A stretch of 64,000 nucleotides of DNA from Amaranthus tricolor. Taxonomy: Eukaryota; Streptophyta; Magnoliopsida; Caryophyllales; Amaranthaceae. Below are positions 34,378-50,659 of the stretch, one piece after another. The stretch lies in assembly GCF_026212465.1 (NCBI RefSeq), contig NC_080058.1:3295001-3359000 (forward strand), read 5' to 3'. Position 1 is the stretch's first letter; the number at the start of each line of letters is the position of its first letter. Both the position numbers and the translations under genes were made by a program. Under the pieces are notes generated by a model. That model did no database searches and had not been told where the DNA came from. It was given only the letters and a program-made list of their open reading frames with translations.

Positions 34378-34767
34378 ATGGGAAGAGGCAGAGGAAAGGG
34401 AAAGAAGTTGACAATTGCAAGTCATGATGATCCAGGAAGTGGTGAGGAGGAGAAGATCCCTGCTCAAAAAAGGAGGGGAAGGCCTCAAAAACCAATGAAA
34501 GATGAAATCGACGATGAAGAGAGAGTGAAAATCGAAGAGGAAGACACCGAGATTAAGGATTCGAGTATCACAACAACCGTAGAGAATAGCAAGAAGAGGA
34601 AACGGAACTCTCCAACAAAGGAAAAGTCGAGCCCCACGAAAGAAGAAAATGGGGTCGGAGCTACCTTAGTTTCGGATATTGCAACCAAAACAAATGGGTT
34701 TCGACATATCGGAAGCCGGAGGAAAAACAAGCCTCGTCGAGCAGCAGAAGTCGGAGTCGAATGCTAG
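34378..34767 (+). CDS. Small basic AT-hook-like nuclear protein, conserved in plants
   Basis: 129 residues, starting MGRGRGKGKK. A central KRRGRPQKP resembles an AT-hook core (RGRP flanked by basic residues). An acidic, Glu-rich stretch (DEIDDEERVKIEEEDTE) follows, then a KKRKR nuclear-localisation-like cluster and a conserved-looking tail (NGFRHIGSRRKNKPRRAAE). It probably binds AT-rich DNA or chromatin in the nucleus; function unknown to me beyond that. The start is the first ATG after the predicted acceptor, and upstream in-frame sequence to 34279 belongs to the intron. Highly charged and probably disordered. It resembles a small uncharacterised plant family. Confidence 0.8.
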   Translation: MGRGRGKGKKLTIASHDDPGSGEEEKIPAQKRRGRPQKPMKDEIDDEERVKIEEEDTEIKDSSITTTVENSKKRKRNSPTKEKSSPTKEENGVGATLVSDIATKTNGFRHIGSRRKNKPRRAAEVGVEC

Positions 34768-36660
34768 TGACATAATGAGCAGAGTTATATTAGTGATTCG
34801 AGAGTATTCCCGGTATGACGAGCTATAAACCCACCAGGCTTTTGCATTCTTTTGTCATTTGTCCTAACTCTTTGGCAAGTTTTTTTTCCTAGCTATGATA
34901 TTTTTGCTTTTGATCCATCATACATTCATACATGGTGTAATTTTTACTATGATAATTGACATGTTACTAGTTGGTTTTTAGCACGTTATTTTTTTGCTAT
35001 ATTTTGGATTTCACTTCTATTGGTGATGCTATTGCCTAGCCAAAGATGGAATTTTAGTATCTTATGGAAAAAAACTTCAAGGATGATTCTTGATCTTGTT
35101 TTCGGGCGTTTTGGAGTGTCGTTTTCTTCTTTGATGGTTACATTACATGGAGACACTGAGCAAGAAGTTGCTTCTCTTCTCCATCTTTTTACATGTGTAA
35201 TTATGAAAAGCATAGTTGTGAATCGCCTCTTTGTGAAGATGGAGCTATACCTTTCTTGGAGGGTTATACTTAGAATTGGGATACTTTTGGACCACACTTG
35301 ACTTATCTAAGAGAACAAGGCAAATACAAAGCCAAAAGGCATCGTAAAAATTTACAAATTAACCGAACTTTTATTACCCGCATTGTAAAGGTGTAAGAAA
35401 GCGCGTTTTAGGCCGTTACAAGGGATGTTTCATGGTTTAGACCGATATTTGGTAGTATGGTAACTGTATTATCCCTGATCGTTACTACATTTTTGCATGA
35501 CCATTATGTATGTAACTATGTAAGCATGTTTTTTGTGTGGGAGCTTGTTTAAGATTTTGCCTAAACCTATATTGTAAATCTTGGATTCAATGTTTGATGG
35601 TGTCTTTGATTTTGCATGGAACTACATTGGTATTGGATAATTTGAGATAATTTTGATGACTTATAGGAACCATTTATGGTTATTACTTTCTTCCTAATTT
35701 TGCGCCATATTTTAGTTGATCCAATTAATTTTACTTCATTATTATTTTTATCTAAGAGTAGTTTTTTTTATATTAAAACTTATAATTACCGTATTATAAA
35801 AAAACCCCAACCTACAACACTCCACTAAAATATCCACCTTCCCATTTTTCTTAATCTTTGGTAATCCTTTATCTTGGGGAGGGAGGAGTTTCTTGTAGTG
35901 TTTTCGTTACGGAGTAATGTCACCATCACGACCAAAATCAACGGGATAGTGAGAGTGGCAAACAAAATGAAACAGAAGGAGGAAGGAATGTCATGATCGT
36001 GGACAAATTTAAAAGGACAGAGAGAGCAGAGTAAACATTGGCATTTAAACTCAGCGTGGCTACTTGGGACTTGACAACCATTTCCTACTAAAAGTGATTA
36101 ACAAAAGTTTTTCATGAATACATAGGAGGCTAAAGCCTATGAGATTTGAAATTAGGCTGATAAATAATTAAGACTTGTCTCGGTTAGAATAAGTATCATT
36201 TTTTACAAGTAAGATTTTAAATTTGATTTTCACCTAATACTCTTCTTCCTTAACCTACCATGTATTTTAGGAAAAGGATTATAGGTAATTCGAATTTTTT
36301 TAAAATGACAGCCTAAGTTTTATCTTGGCTTTTGCTAAGCTTTCAACAATTATGATTCATTAGAACTTGAGCGTAGCCAGTTGGTATCAAAAACCTTAAG
36401 AATTTAGTCTCTTATCCTATTTAATTTAGTCACAATTTATATTTAGTGTTTCATTTACTTTGCAGACCTTTTTTTTGTAATAATCTTTGTAGTTTTTTTA
36501 ATGTCATTTACAAATCATTCTCTCTTCTATAGATGTTGGACAAATGATTGATAATTTATAGCTGGTAATTGATTTTATCTATTGATTTGGCCAATTAATT
36601 TCAAAAATGTTGTTATGAGCATTTTGTCTAATAAGCTATTTTTACAACCACCATCTTAGC
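34768..36660. other. 3' flank of AT-hook-like gene and intergenic
   Basis: The first 800 bp is less AT-rich than the surroundings and may be a long 3' UTR or a relic; open frames at 34986-35301 on both strands are not recognisable. No other gene seen. Confidence 0.45.
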
Positions 36661-36668
36661 CTTCTCCA

Positions 36669-36800
36669 TTCATCATCATCATACTCAGTGTATCCCGCTC
36701 ATAGACAACTATGGTCAGGGCCTGGAGGGAAGAAAGACGGCAGTTCATACCCATAATGAAGAGTGCGGTCAAAGAGTCTTTCGGTTCAAAAAGGATCTTC
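36669..36800 (-). mobile_element. RTE-type LINE 3' tail fragment
   Basis: Shares 'cagtgtatcc', 'gctcata', 'aactatgg' and 'catacccataa' with the 3' end of the RTE at 40046. It ends in a (CAT)n run, i.e. (ATG)n on the element strand. Short, 5'-truncated. Confidence 0.7.
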
Positions 36801-37627
36801 AAAGCAAGCCGAACCTGCAACTATTCGAAAACCTGCAACTTACACCCACGTTAACCATGAATAGCAAACAACTAAATATAATATTCAATTATTTGTATTA
36901 TTTGTATTATTCATTAACTACACATTAATATATCATCTATCAACTATCAACAGCTACAATATAAGTGACGGAGGAAGTAGCATATACCATGACCTGATGA
37001 CTGACACGATGACACCTTATATACTTATTTGTAGGCTAATTAATTTAATTTAATTTAATTCAAATTTTAATGAGAATCAATAAAAATGGTTATTCAGATT
37101 GATTTCATATCAATTTAATTTATCTTTTTGACTAATGTACGCATTTTATTACTTTTCCATAAAATATTATTCAATTCTCTCTTCTTAATTTTTCCTCTAT
37201 TTCATACTTCATTATTAATCATATTTAACTAAAAAAAACTTTCATAAATTTAATTATAAGTTCAGTAATCTACTTCCACCATTTCACTAAACATGCTATA
37301 TTTGAATTTTTACGCAATCTAATGTGTTATTTTGATCATTTATATATTTAGCTATATACATCTAAAAATTATGAAAGTATGCGATTAGACAATTCAAATA
37401 AGATTCCACTTGAATATATTTTTTCTTACACATTAGCCACAATAAATAAAATAAACTTAAATAATAAATAATGAAAATTATAATAATGTATTGAGTATTT
37501 CAAAATGAAGAAAGTACAAGAGTTGGATGTAGTGTTAAGTCTGTTAACTTGTTTAGTCATAGATCGACTAGTAGTAGTTTTAAACCCCCGATTTCCTTGC
37601 CAAACAAAACTAAAATTTGGAATATAA
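36801..37627. other. Intergenic, no gene seen
   Basis: AT-rich with no recognisable feature beyond short tandem words ('atttgtatt'). Confidence 0.4.
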
Positions 37628-37896
37628 TACTCCTTCCTATTCATCTTAAGAGTTCCATTTGATTTTTCACGGAGAGTCGAAAGTGAGACCCTAAGGGTAG
37701 GAAAGAGAGTGGTATCATGTGTTTTTAATGTAAGGGAGGAAAATTAGTATGGGTAATGGAGGATATAATTAAAAATAGAATAAAGCTACTAAGGGTATAA
37801 AAATCAAAAATCCATACAAAAAATAAAAATTAGATAATTAAGATGACTTGACCATAAAAAAAATAAGACACATAAGTTGAATAGGAGGGAGTTGTA
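37628..37896. mobile_element. Stowaway-like MITE
   Basis: Left end 'tactccttcctattcatctt', right end '...aagttgaataggagggagt' close to TA. Inverted ends with no coding capacity. Related copies at 50398 and 55943. Confidence 0.65.
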
Positions 37897-39485
37897 TGTA
37901 ATACTAACACCCAACAGGCTGCAGTAGCAGCAACTACACCTTTTTTTTTCAACACGTTATTATGCAGCCAAGTTGTCCCTGCCGACGTCTCTGAGCTTTT
38001 TTGTGGTCCAACTACGACTGCATTTTTTTCTTTTTTAATTAACCGTTAATTGTTTATTACACTTTCTATGTTGTCATAAGATTGATTTAATGAAAAATAA
38101 TACAAAGATTAATTAATTAGTTACTCTTGTTATAGATTATTTCTTAAAAAGATGACTTCAAAATAAAAAATTTACATTTTTATTTTCTCTTTAATTTATA
38201 TTAATTGGGCTATTTAGCCTATATATCTAATGCGTCTTTCGAAAAGACCGTCTTTCACAACAATTTGTAAAGATTTTTAAAGTGATTGTCTGATCAAATA
38301 CTAAAATTAAATTTCTAATTTAAAATGTTGAAAAAGTAAAAAGGACGATTTGAAATAAAAATATTGACCGGAGTATTAGTTTAAATTTAATTATCTTAGT
38401 GTTATTAATTGATTCTTTATTGTATAAGTTTGGAAGCTTTGGTTCCCTTTATGTGTTCACTCTCTTAGCACACAATTTTTCAAAAGGCGATATTTTGTTG
38501 TACTTGGATTTTCTAGTATATTCTTTGCTTTTTAAATGGGAACTAGAAGAATAGTTCTTGTTTAATGGAGCAATGATTAAGGAGTTTAAGAAAGTATTAC
38601 TATTTGAAATAGATAGTCTTATCTTAAGTATATTTTAAATTAAGTTAAATAGTTCAATTAAATTAATAAAAAAATATATTTTTGTACTTAAAATGTTCAT
38701 TTTTAAGTGTTTAATATGTAATAGATAACACGTCACTTTGAATATTAAAATATTCATTTGTATTATTCATTGTATTGAGTAATAAATATTAGGTAATACA
38801 TATTATTTTATTTTATTTATTGATGTTGATGATAGGGTATTTTGAAGGTAGGTTGACTGAAGAACAAATTAGATAAAAATTAAATATAAAATTTTATTTG
38901 AAAAATACAATACTTCAATTTATGACCAACAAAATCTAATAGAATAGAATATTTGAATATTTTATGTTGCCATTCGAAATCTTTAGTAACCGTTGGTTTG
39001 GATAGGTCCGACAATAAAGCTTGAAATGTGAACACAAGTTTTAATATTAGTAACCAAAATTGCGGGATGGATTTTGGAGGAAGAAGCCATAAGAAAAGAA
39101 GAGAAAAAAAAGGGACAAGGTGGCGGCAATAACCTGCTGAGGGCGGCTGGCCGACTGAAGGAGGCAAAAGAAAAGTGTTTTTGGAAGGATCAAAAACCCA
39201 GACTATGATACCATATTAGAAATAATTTTGGTTGTCATTTTATTTCATGATATGAGAATAAATACACATTACAATCATGAGTTTTGGAAACAATATAATT
39301 ACACAATAATTTCCAAATCATCATACATTTTATTAATTAATTTTATTGTATAATAGCATAAGGTAGTTTGATTGTGAACATGTCATTTGTCTTTTTTTCA
39401 TTGGACGTTATTAATGAAATTTGATTGATTGACATTTATCTTTGGATTTACCATATTTACGAATTTGCATTTTTGGAAAAATTTA
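37897..39485. other. Intergenic, no gene seen
   Basis: AT-rich. An open frame at 38880-39167 (minus) has no recognisable motif. 'actatgataccat' near 39201 may be a decayed LTR/PBS junction. Confidence 0.4.
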
Positions 39486-39489
39486 TACA

Positions 39490-39775
39490 TTAATGGAGGC
39501 AATAAATTACAATTATTTCAATTTACACTATTATATATAAATGTATTGTTTAAAAATTTATACTAGAAAATATATGATGTACCGTGTGAAAAATTATATA
39601 TTGTCTGATATATTATTGGAATTACACTGTAATATATATGATATACTGTTTAAAAAAGTATACTGCGAAATGTATGATGTACTAGGTAGGAAATTATACT
39701 GCATAATAAATTACATTTATTCCAATTATACTGCATAATAAATACATTTATTCCAATTATACTGCAATTTAAGAA
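39490..39775. repeat. Degenerate tandem repeat
   Basis: About 100-bp units containing 'atgatgta(c)t', 'aaattatactg' and 'ttattccaattatactg' recur two to three times. The last part includes an exact-looking duplication of 'ttattccaattatactgc' (about 39718-39765). Confidence 0.6.
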
Positions 39776-40045
39776 ATTACTGGAAGTACATAATTGCCCT
39801 TTTTTCTAGCAATTGTTCTTTAAAACTAAAATGACATAAGATTTATTTAATAGATCATTATAATCAATCATTTACATTGTTGGACTATCATAATTACAAT
39901 GTTGAATTTTAGGGAAAGATGTCAAGAATATTGAATTGAATGTCAATTTGGCAACAAATAAATTAATGCCAAAAGACAGCCAATTGTAATCAGTCTGTAT
40001 GCAATCAAACTACCTTAACTACTAAATATAGTGCAATAAACACTT

Positions 40046-41470
40046 TCATCATCATCATCCTACCCAGTGTATCCTGCTCATAAAAAAACTATGGACATGG
40101 TCTGGGAAAGGAAGGAAGGCGGCAAGCCGGCAACTCATACCCATAAAGAAGAGCGCGACCAAAGGAGTCCCTCGGCTCGGTTCGAGAAAAAAGAAGAAAG
40201 AAGAAGAAGAAGAGAAGAAGACGTAGCTACACGGGAAAGATAAATTAAAAGCATATACATAGAATAAATAAGAAGAACCAACTACAAAAAACAAAAACTA
40301 ATAATAAGAAACAAGAGAAGCAAGAAGACAAGAACACCAAAAGGTAAACTACGAGGACATCAGTAGTCTAAAACATGAATATGGCGCGGGCGCCTCCAAC
40401 TACCCCTATCCCTAGTCAGGCCCTCGGAGACGTTTAACTCATGTAAGTCAATTTTTATTTGTTCATCCCAAGTTCTCTTGGGTCTTCCTCTACTCCTCAT
40501 ACCCTCTACTATAATGCTTTCTACCCTCCTCACAGGGGCGGCGAAAGTTTTTCTCTGCACATGTCCAAACCACCTCAATCTATTTTCGCGCATTTTTTCA
40601 GAAATAGGGGCTACCCCTAGTTTGTCCCTAAACTCTTGGTTTCTAATTCGATCCAAAAATGTGTGCCCACACACCCATCTCAGCATACGCATTTTCATTA
40701 ACTTCCATCTTATGTTCAAAAATCTTCTTTACAGACTAACATTCACTTCCATATAGCAGAGTAGGTCTTATTGCCACCCGGTAGAATTTTCCTTTTAACT
40801 TGCTTGGGAATTTCCCATCACATAGCACCGCGGTGGTTGCTCGCCACTTGAGCCAACCCGCTTGTATACGATGATTTACATCTCCGTCAATCTCCCCATC
40901 CCTTTGAATGATCGATCCCAAATACTTGTACTTGGTGGTACTTTTAACAACAGCTTCATCAATGGACACCTCTGGTTCACCTACCGGTACTGTCCCGCTA
41001 AAGTCACTGCGCAATACTCGATCTTCGTACGACTAATGCGCAACCCTTTACCTTCTAAAGCTTCCCTCCACTCATCCAATTTATTACTAACCCCCTCTCT
41101 AGTTTCTGCTACTAGCAATATGTCGTCAGCGAATAGCATGCACCACGGTACCGTCTCCCAAATAGATTTAGAAATCTCTTCCATAATGACAGTGAAAATG
41201 AAAGGGCGGCTTAAAGCCGATCCCTGACGTAGTCCAACTTTAACAGGGAAAGGCTCTGTTATCCCCACCAGAGTTTGGATGTTAGTCGAAACTCTGTCAT
41301 ACATATCCCGTATAGCCTCGATGTACACTAAAGAAATACCTCTAGCCTTGAGGCTATCCCAGATGACACGTCGTGGTATGCTATCATACGCTTTCTACAA
41401 GTCAATGAACACCATATTCAAATCTTTCTTTCGCTCCCTATATTTCTCCATCAGTCTCCTCAATAATACA
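40046..41470 (-). pseudogene. 5'-truncated RTE-type LINE reverse transcriptase
   Basis: Reading the minus strand from about 41470: MVFIDL*KAYDSIPR, then GLRQGSALS, LFADDILLV (the xADD catalytic box) and a KIEYC segment. Next come YKYLGSIIQRDGEID, LLYGSEC*, a MRMLRWVCGHT segment, RLRWFGHVQR and SRGRPKRTW. This is the order and spacing of the plant RTE-clade RT plus C-terminal domain. It is broken by a stop in MVFIDL*KAYD, a frameshift near 41016, and a stop plus frameshift near 40735-40720. The endonuclease and N-terminal RT are missing, so it is a 5' truncation. The 3' end terminates in a (GAT)n-type repeat at about 40046-40060, as RTE elements do. Confidence 0.85.
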
Positions 41471-41636
41471 AATTAAGAGAATATAAATTTTTTTTACGGT
41501 AGTCAGAAAATCTCTCATTAAAATAAATAATTAAAAAATTATTCATATGGGTATCTTTAAATTTTTAAAAACCTCAAGTTCATGGACCTTTGGAATTTTG
41601 GAAAAGCAGCAACAAAAACAAAATTAAAATTATTAT

Positions 41637-41718
41637 CGTCGCCTGAGAGATTCGAACTCTCGCGGGGAAACCCCATGTACTTAGCAGGCACACGCCTTAA
41701 CCACTCGGCCAAAGCGAC
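41637..41718 (-). tRNA. tRNA-Ser(GCU), inverted identical copy
   Basis: The reverse complement is identical base for base to the tRNA at 21066-21147 over all 82 positions (anticodon GCT, long variable arm, GTTCGAATC box B). The flanks are not shared apart from T-rich sequence downstream, so only the gene body has been kept. It lies about 170 bp from the truncated end of the RTE. Confidence 0.95.
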
Positions 41719-43240
41719 GCTCTTGTTTAAAGAATCCGATTCTATTTTTATGATTGTTTTGTCCACCTAAATAAAAATAAGTGGATTTAATTAATGAAAC
41801 ATTTATTGAATTAGATTAATTAATTAATTGAAAGCATGCGATAATACTCCTTCACTTCGGTCCCGTTGAAATAGCGTCAACCTTAAAAAGTTTGTTTTAT
41901 TAGTTTGAAGTTAGTGAATAAGTCGAAAAACAGGTGGGTAGAGTAAATCGATAAATTAAAATTTAAAAGAGAAAATGTAATCGTGAATGAGATTAAAATA
42001 AAGACAAAGCAAAGTAAATGAGACATACTAAAATAGTCATAAAAGCAAAATCAAGAATGCATAAATAATATTTTATATGACAAATTTTTTGAGAAAAATT
42101 GACATTAATAATTCAACATTTTTTTCCTCTGTTGTGAATAATTTTACTTTTAGATAATTTTCTAATAATCTGATATTTTGTTTGCTGTACATAATACAAT
42201 TTTTATTTTAGTTTGTTGGCAACATAAATTATTATTATTAACTATTATAAGTAATATGATTTATGGGCAAATGTATGACAAAAGTTTAATTATTAAAAAA
42301 TAATCTAAAAATACGATTATATATATGCAATGGGTATAAGGTTAGAATCTAAGGTCATTTTTTTCAATTTTTAATGACTTTATGCAAATTATATATTTAT
42401 ATGCAATAAAATGTAAAATTCATAGGAGAATACTTTAGTTAATGAGATACTGTCTTTCAATGTTGTCTTCACAACAATATCGAAAACATGACTACATGAG
42501 TTATCCTTTGAAATGCCGTTATTTAGACTAATTTTGATGAGTCACAATTCCCAACTCATAATTCTTAATTCTTCCTATTAATCTCAACTCGAGTTACATT
42601 ACAAGTCCCATAAGTTTATCTAATATGATGCTTGAAATTCCACAATATCTTATATAATCTATCAACATTTATTTTTAAAAATAGCTACATTTCCCTACAA
42701 AACTCCTATATAAAAAAAAAAAAAGTTACTTAATATAAAAAGACAATACAATTCTGAAATAAGACCGTCTAACGATAAGACCATGCATGTTAAATGAGCT
42801 AATTTAATATACACATATTATCTTAAAATAATTACTTATAATCTTAAAATTTTATGGTGAAATTGTCTCTACAAGACTCATTTGCAAATTTTTACTAAGA
42901 GTCCTTCCATTTGTTGTGTTATCAAACAAGCTAAAAATACAAGTCTTAATCCAAATCCAAATCCAAATCAATCCACTCATCAAGCCATAAACTAACCCAT
43001 CATATAAAGCTCGTTCCACACTTCCACCAAAGGCCCACCGTCAAAACGGCCTGAACCGATTTAACAATACAATTTGCTTGCTAATTTACTTCCACAAATT
43101 CTCATTTTAGGCATAATGTGGATTAAATTAGCCTAATTAAATTTAAGAGGATCTCAATATAAGACAGTTTTGAATTGAGTTTGATAGTCCAATTAAATTA
43201 ATTAAAATATTTGTATATACATTGTGGACTCCTTTGTTTT
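41719..43240. other. Intergenic, no gene seen
   Basis: AT-rich. 'atactccttcacttcggtcc' at 41847 looks like one end of a decayed MITE. No supported gene. Confidence 0.4.
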
Positions 43241-43366
43241 CTCGAGTCGGGAGACTCTTTTGGCCGTGCTCTTCTTTATGGGTATGAGTTGTCGCCGTTT
43301 TTCTCTCCTCAGACCCTAACTTTAGTTTTCTATGATCGGGATATACTGAGTATGATGATGATGATA
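43241..43366 (+). mobile_element. RTE-type LINE 3' tail fragment, plus orientation
   Basis: Words such as 'tggccgtgctcttctttatg', 'gggtatgagttg' and 'atactgagtatgatgatgat' are the reverse complement of those in the 36669 and 40046 tails, ending in (GAT)n. Confidence 0.7.
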
Positions 43367-46300
43367 TTTATACATTGTGGAAATGTGAAATAACGGGTGT
43401 ATTAAATAAATAATTTTTTGAAAGCTTTTGCTTTTGATTTATTGATAGGTAAACGAGTTAAAAAGAGTTTCCTTAAGTCAAAAGCAAAATTATTATCAGT
43501 TTGTTTTCATATACTTTTGACTTTAATCGTCTAATAAGCAGTTAACAACTAATAATTAAGTATTACCAAATATTTCAAAAGTCGATTTAAATAAGTAGCA
43601 AATTATTGATATCTTGAGTTAAGGTGTTCTCCACATACTCTTTGATGATTTCGGAATAATCTCAGCCTTTGCAAGTCGTTTGGTTTGATTTCACGGGTGT
43701 GATTGAATAAAACTACTTTGAAAAAAAATTAATTTATTTATGTAATTATGTTGTATATTTGCTCATTGAGCATTAAGGTTAATTTTATTGTTTTCTGTAT
43801 ATATTTTCCTCATTAATGAAAATAACCACAGTATGTATTTCTTTCATTATTTTCCAAATAGTATTTAAAATTTTCAATCTAATAATATTTAAATATGGAA
43901 ACAATTTTTTAACCACATATAAGATAAAGATTGGTCTTAAATATTGCATCCTTTTTGTATTATGATGATGATTAGGAAGGTATGGTACATTGGTCCAACA
44001 GGAAAAGTAGTAATAATTAAAAATTAAAAATTATTGAAATTAAGAAATTTTGAATCCTTAATTAAAAAGAATCTGATTATAAGGAGACTTCCATGAATTA
44101 TGTTGATGTTTTGACATTTTAATACTCCTAATATGTTTGAAAGAAAATCGATTTATACTATAATTTATGGTGGAGCCCATGGGCGAAGCCACATCGGGGC
44201 CGGGGAGGCCCAACTCCCCTTGCCGGATTTGCGATACTTTGTAATTTTGGCTTTGTCCCCCTTACAATATGGTATACGAGTATAATTTAAAGAGTACATA
44301 AATATAAAAAAATTACCGTAGCTCAATAGTTGGGGTAACATATTAGTAATCTAAGGTTAAGGGATTAAACACTAATTTGAAGTATCATATTTTAATAGAC
44401 TAATAAATTTATAATATAATATCATTACTCTTTAGCTTTCATAATTTCACATTCATCCCTTTTAATGTGTGTGTTTATATTTTTGTATCTAAATTTTAAT
44501 AGTATTTTTTTAGACTTAGTAAGCAAATATATTGAGTTAAAAACACGTTTTTTCAAAAGGAATACTTATAGGGAAGCTTTAACTCCATTTACTAAATATA
44601 ATTTTTGCTATGATTCAAGTTCATTTCAATCTATATAATTTTAAAATTTTTATAATTTAATTAATTTTTATATAATAAATAACTTGGTAGTATAAATGGC
44701 ATTATAAGCCCATAATGAATCCACCAATAGAGTAAGACGTGGCATTTAGCTAATGTGGTATTATGCAAGATAAATCCAAAGGTACACAGAAAGTTAGACT
44801 TTGTTTAATTACATGTTTAAAACTCATAAAAAGCTAATTACTTTAGTTTTTCCCATTATTGCAAATTGCAAATGGGTTGCATGAGAGAAGAGCAATTCCC
44901 AAGGTATTAGATAGATTAATAAGCTAAAGATACCGAAAGAATTTTGGTAGTACGTGAAAAGGTTAAGTCTAGAAAAGTTCAAAGAGACAGTCAAAAAGGC
45001 CATTTCCTTATTACATGGGAGTAAAGCTACAACTAATATTTCTTACATTAGATATACATACAAATGCCAAACAATATCATAATTTTTTATTTATTATTTA
45101 CATTATTATTTTTTAAGAGGTTTCAAACACACATTATATAGTAGGTTGGTAGCTAATTTAGAGGTGAAAATTTATTATCAAATAAAAATTTCATATGACT
45201 TCATTCAATAATAGAATAAAATGATTGGAACTAAATTCAATAATTTAAATATTAACCTTTACTTCAATCTACGTAGGTGGAGTAAGTTCAGAGAAAATCT
45301 GTTTATTTTTAGTTATTTTATAATTTAGAATTTTTCATTAAAAATTTAAATTTAGTAATAACACGTTATACATTATTTAATATTTAAAGCTATTAGGCCT
45401 ACCAATTATAAATGATCTACATTCATATGATATTATTCACTTTGAGCATATTATGCACGAATTGGTTTTTTACCACCTATTTAAAAGGTCTCATACGAAT
45501 TTAAAGTTAAATTATTTATATACTTGTTAACTCGTTCTTATTTTTTTTAGGTGAAACTTAAGATGTTTACTCAACATAATTTTTTTTTTTAACAAAATTT
45601 TATGGGATCAGACACTTTAAACCTAATTTAAATTATGTATGACAAACAAGAAGTATACAAACAAGGGGTAGATGTTCTTTTCTTACGCCTCTTATACACT
45701 TACCATTGAAAGAGTTCATTCGGGTCAACAAGTCGATTTTGAGTTAGGTATTTTTGTGGTTCACAAATCACAATCGAGTCTTCCATCCACATTAACTTTT
45801 ATATAATCTTAAATTCATTTTGAAATCGGATCAATTGAATTTAAATTACAAAGTCGAATAAATATCAAGTCGTCAAATCTATTTAAAACTCACTCATTTA
45901 ACCATGAATTGCCACATATAGAACAAACTACCAGTACTCATGCACTCACAAGACACAAAGTAAGTGGATTATATTATTCCTTGTAAAATTTATTCATAAA
46001 AAGCAGTCAAATAAACTATTTCCTCATTACATGGGAGCAAAGCTAGGAAGAAATATTTGAGACTAGCTATAGAAAGAAAGGACCCAAATTACAAAAAGGA
46101 AACAACCATATTTTTGTAGGCATCTTTTCAACTCCAAAACTTAGACTAAACTCTTGTACTTACTCATAATTTTTCCCTTTTTCTTGTTTGAAAAGAAGGC
46201 TTTAAAATTTTGTTATAAACTTTGAGTGGGAGAATCCGATTTTTCATTTCAGTTGGAATAGATATCATTTTTATCCTAATAAAATTTGACATTCGATATA

Positions 46301-46655
46301 TTTTCATATAATCTCTCATTTTCTCAATCTATTCCGTCTAATAAAAGATATAAAAAAATAGTGGGGTTTTAATAAAAACAATGAAAAAAGTATTACTGTG
46401 TTAATGTGTCACTTTGACCACCCACAACATGCAAAGCACAAACTCTTGAGATTTTGAATGGATTGTCGCCTTCCTAGGTGTACGTGACAATCATCTTCTT
46501 CCTCAATTTCTGGTTTGTTTTGCTCCATTTTGTCTCCCTTTCTAATCTTATTACTCGTACATTTTTGTCATTTTTAAGGACATTTATGATTTGATTTGTT
46601 CTGGTCTAACACTAATTAATATATTTATTTGTATAAATATCTTGTACCTATAATC
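43367..46655. other. Intergenic, no gene seen
   Basis: AT-rich decayed sequence. Small features: a GC-rich element-like end at 44175-44230 ('gggcgaagccacatcggggc'), and a pair of similar segments at about 44995-45025 and 46015-46045 (shared 'attacatgggag' and 'aaagcta'). No credible gene. Confidence 0.45.
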
Positions 46656-46796
46656 TGTTAGAGTATATAATATATTTTAGGATCTCAATCATTAGCTCAA
46701 GCTTTTGGTTGAGTTGATTTCTTAAAATGGTATGACCTCAACCAAAAGTTTAAACTAATGGTTGAGAACCCAAAATATATTATATACTCTAAGACA
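46656..46796. mobile_element. Inverted pair of TRIM LTRs (hairpin)
   Basis: 46656-46727 is a TRIM LTR in plus orientation (TGTTAGAGTATATAA...cttaaaa). It is followed by only 'tggtat' (the first 6 bases of the PBS), then at about 46734-46796 the same LTR in reverse complement ('ctcaaccaaaagtttaaac' ... 'tatatactctaagaca'). There is no internal domain or purine tract. The possible 5-bp flanks 'taatc' and 'caatc' differ by one base. Confidence 0.8.
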
Positions 46797-50397
<3,601 letters not shown>

Positions 50398-50659
50398 TAC
50401 TCCATCATATTCATCTAAATGTCTCATTTACTTTACGCACTCTATATAATACACTTATTAATTTTTAATTATATATTTAATTATGTATAATTAAAAATTA
50501 TAAAAAGTTGATATTAATAAACTTTACATTAAAACGAATCAAATAAGATCGCAAATGACTATGTTTTAACTTATAAATTAATAATAAAATACAATTTAAG
50601 AATGATAAATGAATTGTATCAAAAGTAAATGGGACACCTAAGTTGAATAGGAGTTAGTG
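50398..50659. mobile_element. Stowaway-like MITE
   Basis: Left end 'tactccatcatattcatcta', then 'aaatgtctcattta'. The right end '...aaatgggacacctaagttga' with 'ataggagtta' is the inverted counterpart. Confidence 0.6.

Noticed and set aside
34986..35301. Open frames of 93 and 103 codons on opposite strands downstream of the AT-hook-like gene
   Set aside because: No recognisable motif, overlapping on both strands; more likely 3' UTR or relic sequence.
40478..41476. Plus-strand open frames opposite the RTE
   Set aside because: Antisense shadows; the minus strand carries clear RT motifs.
44175..44240. GC-rich 'gggcgaagcc' block as a possible gene or regulatory element
   Set aside because: Resembles a transposon end also seen near 31470, but too short and without a partner end to call.
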